Assembly (NCBI RefSeq): GCF_040712315.1
Contig: NC_134015.1
Span: forward strand, 21,763,614 to 21,827,613
Origin: Castanea sativa
Taxonomy: Eukaryota; Streptophyta; Magnoliopsida; Fagales; Fagaceae
Direction: 5' to 3'
Length of the DNA: 64,000 nt
Part shown: piece by piece, positions 46,901-57,334 of the stretch
How positions within the stretch are numbered: the first letter of the stretch is position 1
Layout: each line of letters starts with the position of its first letter
Notes under the pieces: model-generated
What the model was told of the DNA's origin: nothing
The model's database searches: none
The model's input: only the letters and a program-made list of their open reading frames with translations
Translations under genes and position numbers: made by a program

Positions 46901-49900
46901 AGGATCGAACTCAGGATCTCTTGCTCTGATACCATGTTAAATTACCAATTCTCCTAAAAGCTTAAGCTATTGAGATATGGTAAATTTAATCATATAACCG
47001 CAAACTTCTAACACTCCTTCTCACGTGTGGGCTCAAACTACCTTTTCATAGGTGAGCTCCCAACATGTGGGAATTTAAATGGGAGGTAGAGTGGAGAAGA
47101 CACAGATCGAACTTAAGAGCTCTTGCTCTGATACTATGTTAAATTATTAATTCTCCCAAAAGCTTAAGCAATTAAGAAATTGTGAATTTAATCACTAAAC
47201 CCTAATTCTAATAAAAATAATAATTTATATTGCAAGAAAGAAAAAACGCTTACATCAAACTCCTCTTCATCAGAAGACTCAGATGGTTCACTCCTTTTTT
47301 CCAAAGTATCCCTCAAAATTCCGTTATCTAAAAACAGAACAAAAGAGCAAGTATGGGCCTTATTTGAATTGTTTTTGAAAACTTTTCTCAAAAACATGCT
47401 CTCGAGAAAGGGAATAGAATACCGTTTCATGCTTTTTTTTAATATCAAATGCGTTTGAAAAGATGTAACTATAGAATTGTTTTTCAAAAAATAAAACACC
47501 AAAAAAAATTTAATATAAGTAAACAAATTCATTGAGAGCGCAAGGCGCAACCCACATACATGAGAAGTATACAAGTGATACATACACCAAGAATCAAGAA
47601 AAAACAAAGAGATTAAGAAATTCTAGCAAGTTTGAAGAATAAAAAGAGTCACTAGCAACTAAGCAATTGTAAAGGATTTTCAATAGTAGTGGCTTCAACT
47701 CAGAGGCTGTTTTCTCATGATCTTCAGACCTATGCACATTACATTCTCTCCAAATACAGCAGATAACGCATAAAGGAGTGGCATTCCAAATGCTTGCATT
47801 ACAATGCCTACAAAGCCTTCCATTCCAGCAAGTGAAAAATCCACCACCCACCTAGGCATGACCTGCTACAGCCCAAACAACATAAGGCCATATCCCAGAG
47901 TTCCTTGGCTACTTCACAATGGAGGAGTATATGATCCATGGTTTCCTCACTCTTTTTGTACATACAACAACAATCCACAACTATAACATCACACTTCCTC
48001 AAATTATCCATCATTAGGATTCTACTAAACACTATAATCTATGCAAATAATGCCACTCTCAGAGAGTTCTTGGTCTTCCAAATACTATTTTAAGGGAAAG
48101 GGGTTCCGCCATTATACGTTGTTTTTTTTTTTTTTTTTTATAAGTAACATTAGAGGTCAAAACTTTATAATACATTTAACCTACAATGGCTTATGGAAGG
48201 GATCCAATAAATCTTACCCTCTCCATCTCTCCTCAAATTATTGGAATAAAGAGGATTAGGAAGAAGAAAAACAATCAAACTCCCAATCCAACAAGTTTCT
48301 CATGAACCCAATGTAATTAAACATTAGACATTCATATACTCTGCCACTAAAACCTCCTTATGACAGGCTATCTTAAACCATTAGGCATCCATAAAATAGA
48401 GAATACTTGTTTGGATGGTGAAAACTGAAAAGAGTTTAAAACACTGAAAACTCACAAGGTGCCTGGTTAATTGTTTCTTTGCTCAAAAGTTTTTTAGTAC
48501 ATTCTCTCTCTCTGAGCACACCCACACGTGTGCCCCCATACCCTCCTTCACATGCACAAAGATAAAGTAAATCCAAAACCAAAAATTGCAATGTAAAGCT
48601 TCACACTCCCAAAAACACCAAAAATCCCATAAAGAACAAAATCCCCAAAATAATCCCAATTTGAACCTCAACCAAAACCTCCTTTTTTGTTTCATCCAAC
48701 ACCACCTAGAATGTCTCCAACCTATAAATCACACCCTGATTTTTATCTCATAAAACTACTTTCCCATAAACCACTAACATGTAATATAGAATGGGTAGGT
48801 GCACAACGTAGAATTTGTGTTTGTGCTTGTATGGGTGTGAGGAAATAGGGGATGGCAGAGAGATGGCTAGATGTTTTTGTGTGTACTATATACATTAGAG
48901 ACAGATGGTTTTGGTTGTCTCTGAATGAATGTGTTTTTGTGTCAAGGTGCAAATAGGCCAAATCAAGTGTTATCAATGGTGGAAGCAAAACATGATTAAT
49001 CGACCATGTTAAGGACCAATTTGGCCAGTGATTGAGTACCAGAAGGCATCGAAGCAAAAATCTATTGATGAGTGGTAAAGACAGGGTAGCAAGGGCTCAA
49101 ACTTGATCTCTAGTAGTGGCAGAGATAGAGGATGCAAAGTCAGCTAGAGGCAACCAATGGCTCATGCCTACAATTCAGTGGTTAGCTAGTGAAGTAAGAT
49201 GCGCCGATGTGGGGCTGCAGTGTAGGTGTGGTAAATAGTGTGTGAGGGGGCAAAGGCTGACTGTTTTAGTTGGAATAGAATGAACAAATATGTACACTTT
49301 TTTGCCACTTTATTAATGCTTTTGTTATTAATGAGACACTATTCCCTCTGTGTTTTCAAGGTTTCAAGAACAAACAACTAAATAAATCTTTTAAAGATGT
49401 TCTCAACAACCATATATACATGGACGACCAAATCTGCCTTGCCAGCATGCTAGAAGCCCCCATTACAGATTGCAGCATAACCCAGCTCACTCCAAACAAA
49501 CCGAGCACCATAGCCCACAAATCCATTGCAATTGGACAATGAAGAAAAAGATGATCAACCGATTCACCATTACACTTGCACATGTAGCACCAATCCAATA
49601 TCCAAACCTTCCTTTTCCGTAGATTGTCAATCGTTAAGCATTTCTCTAAAGCAGCAGTCCAAACAAAGAAAGCTACTTGAGAAGGAATCTTTTGTTTCCA
49701 AATGCTTTTCCAAGGAAAGGAATAGTCATTAGAGCCTACTAAGAGACTATAATAATCCTTAACCATGAAGCCCTTCTCACTATCAGATTTCCAGCACATC
49801 TTATCCTCCTCAAACCCTCTTACCGAAGTACCATATATGGTATCCATGAAACCAGCCAGCGCCTCTAATTCCCGCGCATGCACATCCCTAAAGAAATTGA

Positions 49901-50577
49901 CATCCCAAAACAAGGTTCCATTATCAAACTTCATAATCTCAGCCACACTAACCTCCTGATTTTGGCAAAATCGAAACAATTCAGGATGGTTGATGGTTCC
50001 CTATTGTTTATTGTGGTGCCTTTGGAGGGAGAGAAATAGTCGGTGCTTTGAAGATAAGGAGAGATCCATATCAGACTTGAAACTATTTTTCTTTAGAACT
50101 TTAATGGATTGGTAGGCTGCATTGCGGAACCAATCATTTTTATCCTTTCTTGATTTTGTTCTTGATTGCTTCATCCCTTGTACACTCCCTGTGTACTAGG
50201 GTGTTCCCCTTTTTTTGACATCAATAAACTTATTACTTATCAAAAAAAAAAAAAAAAGATGTTCTCAACAAACTTGTTCGAGTTACAATTTTCAAAAAAT
50301 CAGCTCAAGACCCCCCCCCCCCAAAAAAAAAGACAATTCATGTAGATAGAAAATGAAAACAAAGTGTTACATCCTGGATTAAGATGAAGAGTTTACTTAA
50401 CATGAAATTGCAAGTACCTGTAGAGTTCAAGGGAGATTCTCTGTGGAGTTTGGACTCTTGCATTCGACGTTTTGCCAAGTAAGAAGAGGCTACCTGAGCA
50501 GCTGAACGAGAAAAAGAGGAGAAGGTCAGAGGCCGAGGTTTCAACAATCGCTGGTGCCTTGTTGGCCTCCGGGGCAT
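43986..50577 (-). CDS. BCCIP: BCCIP homologue (BRCA2- and CDKN1A-interacting protein), 8 exons
   Basis: Minus strand. Exons: 50577-50418, 47327-47254, 46726-46502, 45301-45092, 44982-44917, 44819-44730, 44619-44566 and 44084-43986. They total 978 bases and join in frame to 325 codons plus TGA. An Arg/Ser-rich N-terminus (MPRRPTRHQRLLKPRPLTF) is followed by an acidic SESSDEEEFD patch and the BCCIP domain from about residue 80: VQADFAFFDPKSNDFHGVKT, LDNKQWDLTGFVDLIL, VVKIEGDEDDGVFSIV, DHKCIMEIKEFLLKAC, NVGLLVSQRVVNLPPQLLPP, FKFYIIFSKIYK, IYTKPEDEIFH, and a tail FRQELKSLINES. The family (Bcp1 in yeast, BCCIP in animals) is nuclear and linked to ribosomal protein uL14 chaperoning and to recombination and cell-cycle control. 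The plant protein's role is inferred. Intron 3 has a GC donor. A CAG acceptor-like site just before the ATG suggests a 5' UTR intron. No defects are seen, so the gene is probably functional. Confidence 0.93.
44205..44320 (+). mobile_element. SINE copy in BCCIP intron 7
   Basis: It shares GCTTGTGGGATGT, a TTCAAGTCTCCATGAGAGA B-box region and CACACACATATACA with the SINE at 21206-21345. It ends in an A-rich tail (AAAAAAATAAAAAAAAAA near 44330). It sits inside the last BCCIP intron in the opposite orientation to the gene. Confidence 0.6.
46838..47214 (-). mobile_element. TRIM-type mini-LTR element in BCCIP intron 2
   Basis: Minus strand. A ~78-bp terminal repeat (47214-47137) ends in AATTTAACA and is followed by TAGTATCAGAGC, a one-base variant of the tRNA-Met primer site TGGTATCAGAGC. 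A ~120-bp interior has a purine tract GAGAAGGAG. A second repeat follows (47013-46935, starting TGTTAGAAG and ending AATTTAACA), and then again TGGTATCAGAGC. Beyond it, 46838-46890 is an inverted partial copy of the repeat, so the whole is bracketed by an inverted repeat. Size, short LTRs and primer site fit TRIM elements. It encodes nothing. Confidence 0.75.
47594..48115 (-). pseudogene. LINE fragment: zinc-binding reverse-transcriptase tail
   Basis: Minus-strand frames 47808-48032 and 47594-47851 read MMDNLRKCDVIVVDCCCMYK, then MDHILLHCEVAKELWDMALC, then WRECNVHRSEDHEKTASELK. This is the zf-RVT region plus C-terminal tail of plant L1-type LINE ORF2. The two frames overlap out of phase, and an extra stop lies upstream near 48040. 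The rest of the LINE is absent. It lies in BCCIP intron 1 with the same orientation as the gene. A T run at 48121-48139 lies just outside. Confidence 0.75.
49410..50254 (+). mobile_element. 5'-truncated, 5'-inverted LINE insertion in BCCIP intron 1
   Basis: The direct repeat AAAGATGTTCTCAACAA lies at 49393-49409 and again at 50255-50271. Left of the second copy is a poly(A) tail (about 50240-50256) preceded by AATAAACTTATTACTTATC. The right part (about 49984-50240) reads on the plus strand as a LINE C-terminus (LLWCLWRERNSRCFEDKERS). The left part (49410-49979) reads on the minus strand as the preceding zf-RVT region (FPWKSIWKQKIPSQVAFFVW, SVDHLFLHCPIAMDLW). So the 5' segment is inverted. The left nick context CTTTT/AAAG fits an L1-type endonuclease. 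Confidence 0.88.
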
Positions 50578-51483
50578 CTTGTTAATCTGTGTAAATCCAA
50601 CAACAACAAAATTGAACGTCAAGTTCATTAAATTTGAGTTTAGATTTGATGTTATGAAGCAAAATTTGCTAAAAATGATGAGCTTGAGTAAGCGTGATAC
50701 ATATCAGACAGCATTTCGTATCAATGACTAAAAGACATACACGTTATTCAGCAAAATAAATAAATAATGTACATGTTAGTGTCAAAGCACGTTTTGATAA
50801 TTAATCAAGTTTATTAAAGAAAATGACTTTACAATGTAGAGATAAAGCTCTAAGTCTCTAACAAGCAAATAGGATAAAGAAGCACTAGCTCATGTTCACT
50901 ACTACCTCTGACTCATAGCTTCATTAGTCAATGAGAGACATTAGCTACCCACCTTGTGTGCAAAACTACACATCACCGTGTGTGCCACAGAGCACACCCC
51001 TCCTAATATAACAAATAAAAAAACAGAGAAAAAGAGAGTAGAATATATATTTTTTTTAAATGAATTAGCTTGAATATATTCACCAAATTCTATCTACCCG
51101 TCTTCTGCATCTTTCTCCTTATCTCTTTCTCAAATCTTCAAAGAACAATGAATGATGATCATTTCTTATTGTGTAAAATAAAAATGTGAAGCTTTTTTTT
51201 TTTTTTCCTCATTTTGGGCTAAAAGAGGTTTTTGGGCTGAACATCTTTGTTTGAACAGTATGAAAGTAGGAATATATGAAGAAAGATGCAGTATACAGGA
51301 AGTATACTTCATAACAACGGTACAGACACAGAAGAAAATTAGAATCAGCATACAGAAAACGAAAAGCAATCTAGCATGGACAGAAAATCAGAAGCAAACT
51401 AAGGGAACTGAACATCAAGCTTGCTATTTTATAAACCCAAATTTAAAAAATAAAATTAATAAAAATCAACATGGTTAAATTTA
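50578..51483. other. BCCIP 5' side, no further gene
   Basis: The sequence upstream of the BCCIP ATG. On the minus strand GTTGTTGGATTTACACAG immediately precedes ATTAACAAGATG and looks like a 3' splice site of a 5' UTR intron. The non-coding first exon and promoter should lie further up, but I cannot place them. The rest is AT-rich with no recognisable frame. Confidence 0.45.
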
Positions 51484-51768
51484 ATTAGGGAACTTAACAT
51501 ACAGTACCTAAGTTTTTCTCCATAGAAAAATATCCAAAATAAAAAATTAAGCAATTTTTCAAGTGTCTTTGTACAGCTTGAGGTGTGAGATACCAAAAGG
51601 GCACTCACCCAAGTGAATTGAGAAGCCCAACTCTAAATATAGTTATTAGATATTATGATATGATGAACTCAAATCATATGTATATATCTAAGGCTTATAC
51701 TCAATCATATCAAAGAAAAGAAAAAACTATTCCCCTTTATTTTCCCACATTTTCTCTCAGCAACCAAA

Positions 51769-53230
51769 CAGTGGTGGTTCCAGGAATTTTTCTTAGGGTG
51801 TTCCTAAAAAATTTTTCCAAAATTTTTTTTTTTGGTACGTAGTTTTCTTATCAAATTATTAATTATTGTTGTTTAGTTGTTTCTTTAATTTTTTGACTTT
51901 TATAAACTATAATTTGTTATATTGTTGTTTCATTAATTATAAAATTATTAATTGTTGTTTAGCCTAGAATAACATAATTTAATTTGTTTATCTTTTATAA
52001 TATATTAGTTAATTAAATTATTAATTATTATTTATTAGTTACTTCCTTCAATTAATTATTAGTTAATTAAATGGTTTTTTATTAATTATTAGTTAATTAA
52101 ATGATTATTCATTAATTATTAGTTGCACTATTGCAAACAGCCACACCCCATTCACCCCAATTCAACAGTATCCAATGCCCCTGACTCCAATCACAAGACT
52201 AGAGCCAATCAGATAAAGCCAATTAATTATATTTCACAAAAAGACACCACACCAACACAGACATCTAATTTATCTCACCACACCAGCATCAATATCAACG
52301 GATAACTCCAAAAACAGTGCAAATATTAATAAAACTTTATAAAGCATACTAACCAAAAGGCAAAAGCAGACAAATGACAATCATAAAAAAAAAAAAAAAA
52401 AAAAAACAAGAACAGTTCTCAGTTCAAAGTCTTAAAAGAGAGAGAGAGACTGAGACAGAGAGACAGAGGGAGAGTCCGAGAGTCTCATTTTGTTCACTTT
52501 CATTCTTCCCTCTTCACTCTTCAGATAAAGAGAGCAGAGAGACTGAGACAGAGTCACATAGATGAAATACCTGAGGGGCGGCGCCGTCGGGCACAGTGGC
52601 GAGGCGAGGCGAGGCGAGGAACTCAACTGGGGAAGACCGATCGGGCACAGTGGCGTGGCGAGGCGAGGAACTGAGGAAGACCGATCGGGCAGCGGGGCAG
52701 CACGTCGAGATGTAGCTTCCGTTTGAATGGGAGATCGATTTTGAGCCGGCCCGATCTGGCGATCTCCTACTCCGTCATCCGTTCAGACGTTCCGTGAAAT
52801 TTTTTGCGTCTGTCTGTGAAGTGTGAAGTGTGAAGTGTTGGCCTGATCTGATTTCAGTATATTAGGTTAGGTTTTTTTTTTTTTTTTGGGAGAATCTGTG
52901 GGTTATTGGGTTTGCTACCATCTGTTGGGCTTGATGTTGGGCTTGCTTGTTTTTTTTCGAGAATCTGTGGGCTTGCCGTTACACTTTCTTTTTTTTTTTC
53001 TTTTTTTTTCAGATTTTAGTTCCAAGTTTTTTTTTTTGGCTTTTTTTATTTGCTGAACAAATAATTTTTTTTTTTTTTTAGGGTGTTCCTACCTTGATTG
53101 AGGGTATTCTTAATTTTTTTTTTTAAGGTAAACAAATATTTTTTTTAAAATTATTATATATATAAAAAAAAAAAATTTCAGTTCAGGGTGTTCCTGGGAA
53201 CACCCTGAAATGTACGTGGTGCCGCCACTG
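51769..53230. mobile_element. Non-autonomous hAT element (CAGTGGYGG ends)
   Basis: The 8-bp duplication CAACCAAA flanks it perfectly (51761-51768 and 53231-53238). The left end reads CAGTGGTGGTTCCAGG and the right end, reversed, CAGTGGCGGCACCACG. Subterminal GGGTGTTCCT and AGGAACACCC words mirror each other. The interior is AT-rich outside and very GC-rich at 52565-52700, where GAGGCGAGGC repeats. No transposase is present. Copy B of the surrounding duplication has no element at this position. It belongs with the element at 7525-8619. Confidence 0.9.
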
Positions 53231-54438
53231 CAACCAAACGCCAAACACCAAGCAAACACAACAAGAAATACATATACACTCAAAATCATGTATTTTCAGC
53301 AAAGAAAAAAACACAATAATAATACAAACAACTCACAATTAAGTAAACAGAGAGAAAAAGAGAACATACCCAAAATAAGAGAGAGGTGGAGAAAGGCAGG
53401 AACGATGCAGAAGCAGCAGCCGCGTGAATGATGGAGAAGCGGTGTGAGAGAGAGAGAAGGAGAAGAACAGCTGTGAAAATAGCAAAGAGAGATGAGTGGT
53501 TTTGGTATAAGAAGAGAAAAAAATAAAGGACTTAACACCCTATGACCATTATTACACTTTGTAACAGAATGTCAAATTTGCTGTTATGTTAGACGGAAAG
53601 CACAATCACATGCCTCTCATGTGACTCTTACTTAAGTGGCACTAAGCCAAATGACCTAAATACACCTCTCTATCTCTCTCTCTCTCTTTCTTTTTGTTGG
53701 GACGGATGGAGCTACCGTGAAAGTCCTTGAGAGTCATCGTGTTTCTTCACTGACATTTTCTTCCTCTTTCTCTTTTTCTTTCTGTGCATATGGAGACTTG
53801 TTGTATATAGATATAGTTCTTTTGGTTGTGGATGTGGTTTATTATTGGGAGGAAATGGAATCGGAGCGATTATTATTTTTTGCCTCTGCACATTGCATTT
53901 TTCCACCTTTTTTGGCCACGCACACTGTCGCCCAATTTTCAGGCATGACATCCACAATCAAAAACCCACATACCATCGCAAAGCCACCAATTTTAAAGCA
54001 TGAGTCAAAAACCAATTCACAACACAAATTCACAGGATACAAAATCACAAACGCAAATTCGGACCGACTAAGATCCACAAACACAATTCCACACTTTCTG
54101 ATCAACGCATTCAGAATTTTAGATCACAAACACAACTGTTGCTCAATCGATCCATCGCCAAGATCTGTAGTGAAAGTGAGAGAGAGAGAGAGAGAGGAGA
54201 TGAATCGTACCCAACCGATTTTGCTGTCACGGATGCCACTGTGTAACAGAAACGGATGCCACTGTGTAACAGAAGTCAAAGAAATTAGAAAAGCTGAGTG
54301 AATCTCATGAATCCAGAAGTCCAGGTAGCAGTAGAGATGAAGCAGAGATCAACGACAAGTAGCTTAAGTATAAAAACTACAACAGTTTTAGTTAGTGGAC
54401 ATGTGACTTACATGTGATTGACTTAATTGTAAATATCT

Positions 54439-54645
54439 GTTAGTTAGTTAGGAAGTTTGTTAGATCAGTTAAGTTAGTTTTGGGCTTGGTTTAGTTGCTT
54501 AGTGATGCTATAAATACTTGTAATTATCTCAATTTTACTCAGATCAATAAAATCATTTTCTTCAGTAAATTTCATCCTGTGAGCTCTTGGAGTTGACCAT
54601 ACTCATGACCAAAACAACACCCAAATCGGACCCAGCTACCATCTG
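54439..54645 (+). mobile_element. Possible copia/TRIM LTR fragment
   Basis: GTTAGTTAGTTAGGAAGTTT is followed by a TATA box GCTATAAATACTTG (about 54508) and a polyadenylation-type CAATAAAATC (about 54545), the spacing expected of a small plant LTR. Termini and target duplication are not visible, and it lies inside the Mutator-like element. Confidence 0.35.
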
Positions 54646-54709
54646 CGACCACCCATCATCGTCACTCAACCACTGTCGTTTACTACCCTCTATCTCTACT
54701 GATCTGTGT

Positions 54710-55835
54710 TAGGAATGGCAACGGGTTGGGTTCGGGCCAGGTTTTTGCATACCCGGACCCGACCCGCGGGGCAAAACCCGAAACCCGAACCCGGCCCAAA
54801 TAATAATCGGGTTTTTTTATCGGGACCCAGACCCGCCCCGCCGGGCCCCGCGGGCCCGTTTAACTTATTGGGCCTAAATTTGGCCCAACCAAAAAAAAAA
54901 ATTTGAAGCATTTAAACAAACAAACTAGTTGCTAAAACAGCAAATACTTCACTAAAAAAAAAATCTTATAGCACTGCAAAATAAGGATTAGGCTCTGTCT
55001 CGGAAAGCTGGACAAGGATTTGGCTCATTATGGCCTAAGAAGCATTTAAACAAACACTTTATATGCAATAAAAAACATATCATGAGCCATGCTTTATATA
55101 ATGACCCACCAGCCACAACTTACACGACAACATTACAGATCCAAACACCGAATTGGGTAACAATTGCAAATCCAAATCACATTACAATCAAACCCCAAAC
55201 AGTAGATTTATCCCAAAAATATGAGATTCAAATCATCAATAATTACAGTATAAGAAATTTCCACAAAAGATGATTTTTAAAAAAAAAATTGCTAAGAGGT
55301 ATGGACCATACAGAGAAGAGTCCGGAGGCGCTTTCGATTTCGTTTGGGCTAGATCGGTTTTTGTTTTGAATACCGAAACACATTAGAGAACGAACACACA
55401 AGATCAGAAAGAGGGCTGTGCGGGCTGTGCTGTGCTGAGGCGAGGGCTGTGCTGAGGCGAGGCGAGAGGGCAGGGCTGTGGCGCTGTGCTGAGGCAAGAG
55501 GCGAGAGGGCTGAATGTGAGAGAGGCAACTGTGACCTGTGTGAGTAGAGAGTCGGCTGTGTGAGTGTAGAGAGCAGAAAAGAAACTTAGGGTTACAAAAT
55601 CAGAAAAAATATTTATATATATAAGGGGTATTTTAGTAATTTACTTAACCGGGTATTTAAACGGGTCGGGTTTCGGGTCGGGTCTGGATTTTTTTGATAA
55701 AACCCGAACCCGCTTCGGATTTTTTTTTTAAAAACCCATATCCGACCCTATTTTTTATCGGATCGGGTAAAACCCGGCCCATTAGGGTCGGGCTAGACCG
55801 GGTATCTGCGGGTCGGATTTAAATTGCCATCCCTA
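54710..55835. mobile_element. Non-autonomous hAT element (TAGGRATGGCAA ends)
   Basis: The 8-bp duplication ATCTGTGT lies at 54702-54709 and 55836-55843. The ends are TAGGAATGGCAA and, reversed, TAGGGATGGCAA. They are followed on both sides by GGGT/ACCCG-rich subterminal repeats. The frames 54696-54911 and 54706-54906 are translations of those repeats, not genes. The centre has GCTGTGCTGAGGCGAG repeats (55420-55500). No transposase is seen. It is nested in the Mutator-like element. Confidence 0.9.
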
Positions 55836-56206
55836 ATCTGTGTGGATTGGTACATGGAGAGACCCAAAACACCAAATTGTGAGTGAGGGAAGGACTGATA
55901 CCAAGGATCTTTTGGGTCTTCGAACTTGGAAGAGGGCATTTGGATCTTTTGACTTGGTGACACTTAAGCTATAGTCACGTGGGAGTCATGTGATTGAGCA
56001 TTCCGTCCATGGTAACAGTAAACTTAATATTAGGGGGAAAAGTGTAACAAATGTCATAGTTTAGGGTGCAAAATATTCATTCGAAAAGTTTAAGGTACAA
56101 AGTGTAATCTGATGTATAGTTTAGGGTAGTAAAGTGTAATTTTCCCAAAAATAAAATTGTGTTCAACAAGATCCAAACTGGGATTGTACCGCTATAAATA
56201 TTTTTT

Positions 56207-56397
56207 GAGAGATGCTATATCCACAATATTTTGATAACATTTTTACAACAAATCACAGGTGGTTAGTTGTTATTGGTTCAAATTTGAACCTAACAATAAA
56301 ATTACTTTTTTGCCCTAACAATAACAATTAATAACAACCTGCCATTTAGGATTTGTTGTAAAAATGTTGTGAAAATATTGTGGACATATCATTTCTC
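56207..56397. mobile_element. 191-bp MITE with ~50-bp TIRs and 9-bp TSD
   Basis: The 9-bp duplication ATATTTTTT flanks it (56198-56206 and 56398-56406). The left arm GAGAGATGCTATATCCACAA and the right arm, reversed, GAGAAATGATATGTCCACAA continue together through ATATTTT, ACATTTTTACAACAAATC. The empty site is seen in copy B near 63030-63040 (ATAAATATTTTTTACAT). A 9-bp duplication and long TIRs suggest the Mutator group. Confidence 0.9.
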
Positions 56398-56420
56398 ATA
56401 TTTTTTACATGTTAATATTT

Positions 56421-57106
56421 ATGATAAAGTAAACTACATCTTTATCATTTACGCTATATTTCAATTTGGTTCATAACTTTTTAATTGTATCAATTTGGTC
56501 TCTAACTTTTTAGTATCGTGTCAATTTAGTCATGCTATTATCTTTTGGATGGAAATTGCTAACATGACAAACACAAAAATAAAAAATTAATTTCTGTTGA
56601 TGTGGTAATAAACTTTTGGGCAAACTACATATTTAGTCCCTAACCTTTACACCATATTTCAATTTGGTCCTTAACCTTTTAATTGTGTCAATTTGGTCCC
56701 TAACCTTTTAATGTTATGTCAATTTAGTCATTGCCATTATATATTATATGAAAATTGCTTACATGACAAACGACCAAAATAAAATTTTAGTTTATTGTCA
56801 TATCAACAGAAACTAATTTTTTAATTTGGCCATTAGACACGTCATCAATTTTCATCCAAAAGATAACTATAGGAACTAAATTGACACAGTACTAAAAGGT
56901 TAGGGACTAAATTGACACAATTGAAAGGTTGGGGATTAAATTGAAATATGGTGTATAGGATAAGGACCAAATACGTAGTTTACCCTAAACTTTTTTATTA
57001 TTATTTGCCACATCAGCAATTTTAGGAACTAAATTAACACAATTGAAAAGTTATAGACCAAATTGAAATATGGTGTAAAAGATAGATACTAAGTAAGTAC
57101 CTTACC
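56421..57106. mobile_element. Long-TIR MITE (outer copy)
   Basis: Left arm: AAGTAAACTACATCTTTATC, ATATTTCAATTTGGTTCATA, TCTCTAACTTTTTAGTAT. Right arm (reversed): AGGGTAAGGTACTTACTTAG, ATATTTCAATTTGGTCTATA. It is present in both duplicated copies (copy B at about 63055-63325), so it predates the duplication. In copy A it is split by a relative inserted at 56618. Exact termini are uncertain. Confidence 0.65.
56618..56985. mobile_element. Long-TIR MITE nested in its own relative
   Basis: The ends are GGGCAAACTAC and, reversed, GGGTAAACTAC. Arms of ~150 bp read CCATATTTCAATTTGGTCC, AATTGTGTCAATTTGGTCCC and mirror each other. The 9-bp duplication TAAACTTTT lies on both sides (56609-56617 and 56986-56994). 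It is inserted in the related outer element and is absent from copy B. Confidence 0.88.
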
Positions 57107-57334
57107 CTAATATTTAATACATATTGATTGGTTTCAGTTCAGTTTGGATTAATATTTTTTGAATCTGAAACCAAATTAAAAATTTTGAATTTTTTTCAAA
57201 AATTCACACCAAAACTGTACCTAACTGATAAAAAAATTTAAAAAAATTAGATTTGATTTGGGTGGTTTCAGTCAGTCCATTCAGTTTGTTGGTTTATTTT
57301 TCACCCCTAAGAGCAACGGAGAGAAACACCTACT

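Larger units (their letters stand above)
53528..56145. mobile_element. Long-TIR Mutator-like element, possible sequence-capturing type
   Basis: The arms are inverted copies. The left (about 53560-53665) and the reversed right (about 55940-56050) share GGACGGAA-like text, CAATCACATG, TCATGTGACT against CCACGTGACT, CTTAAGTGGCAC against CTTAAGTGTCAC, and CAAATGACC against CAAAAGATCC. An A-rich ~9-bp direct repeat (AAAAATAAA) borders both sides, and copy B is uninterrupted here. The interior (53700-54690) holds non-repetitive sequence with a minus-strand frame at 53842-54105 of unknown origin, and a hAT insertion at 54710-55835. No transposase is recognised. Confidence 0.72.

Noticed and set aside
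52565..52790. GC-rich patch as the non-coding first exon of BCCIP
   Set aside because: On the minus strand a CTCAG/GTATTT donor-like site is present, but the patch lies within a hAT element with a clear target duplication; no evidence joins it to BCCIP.
53717..54301. 194-codon plus-strand frame
   Set aside because: Composition is irregular, it ends in a GA-run translation, and it lies inside a transposon; no motif is seen.
54696..54911. Pro/Gly/Arg-rich frames on both strands
   Set aside because: They translate the CGGGTCGGGT subterminal repeats of a hAT element.
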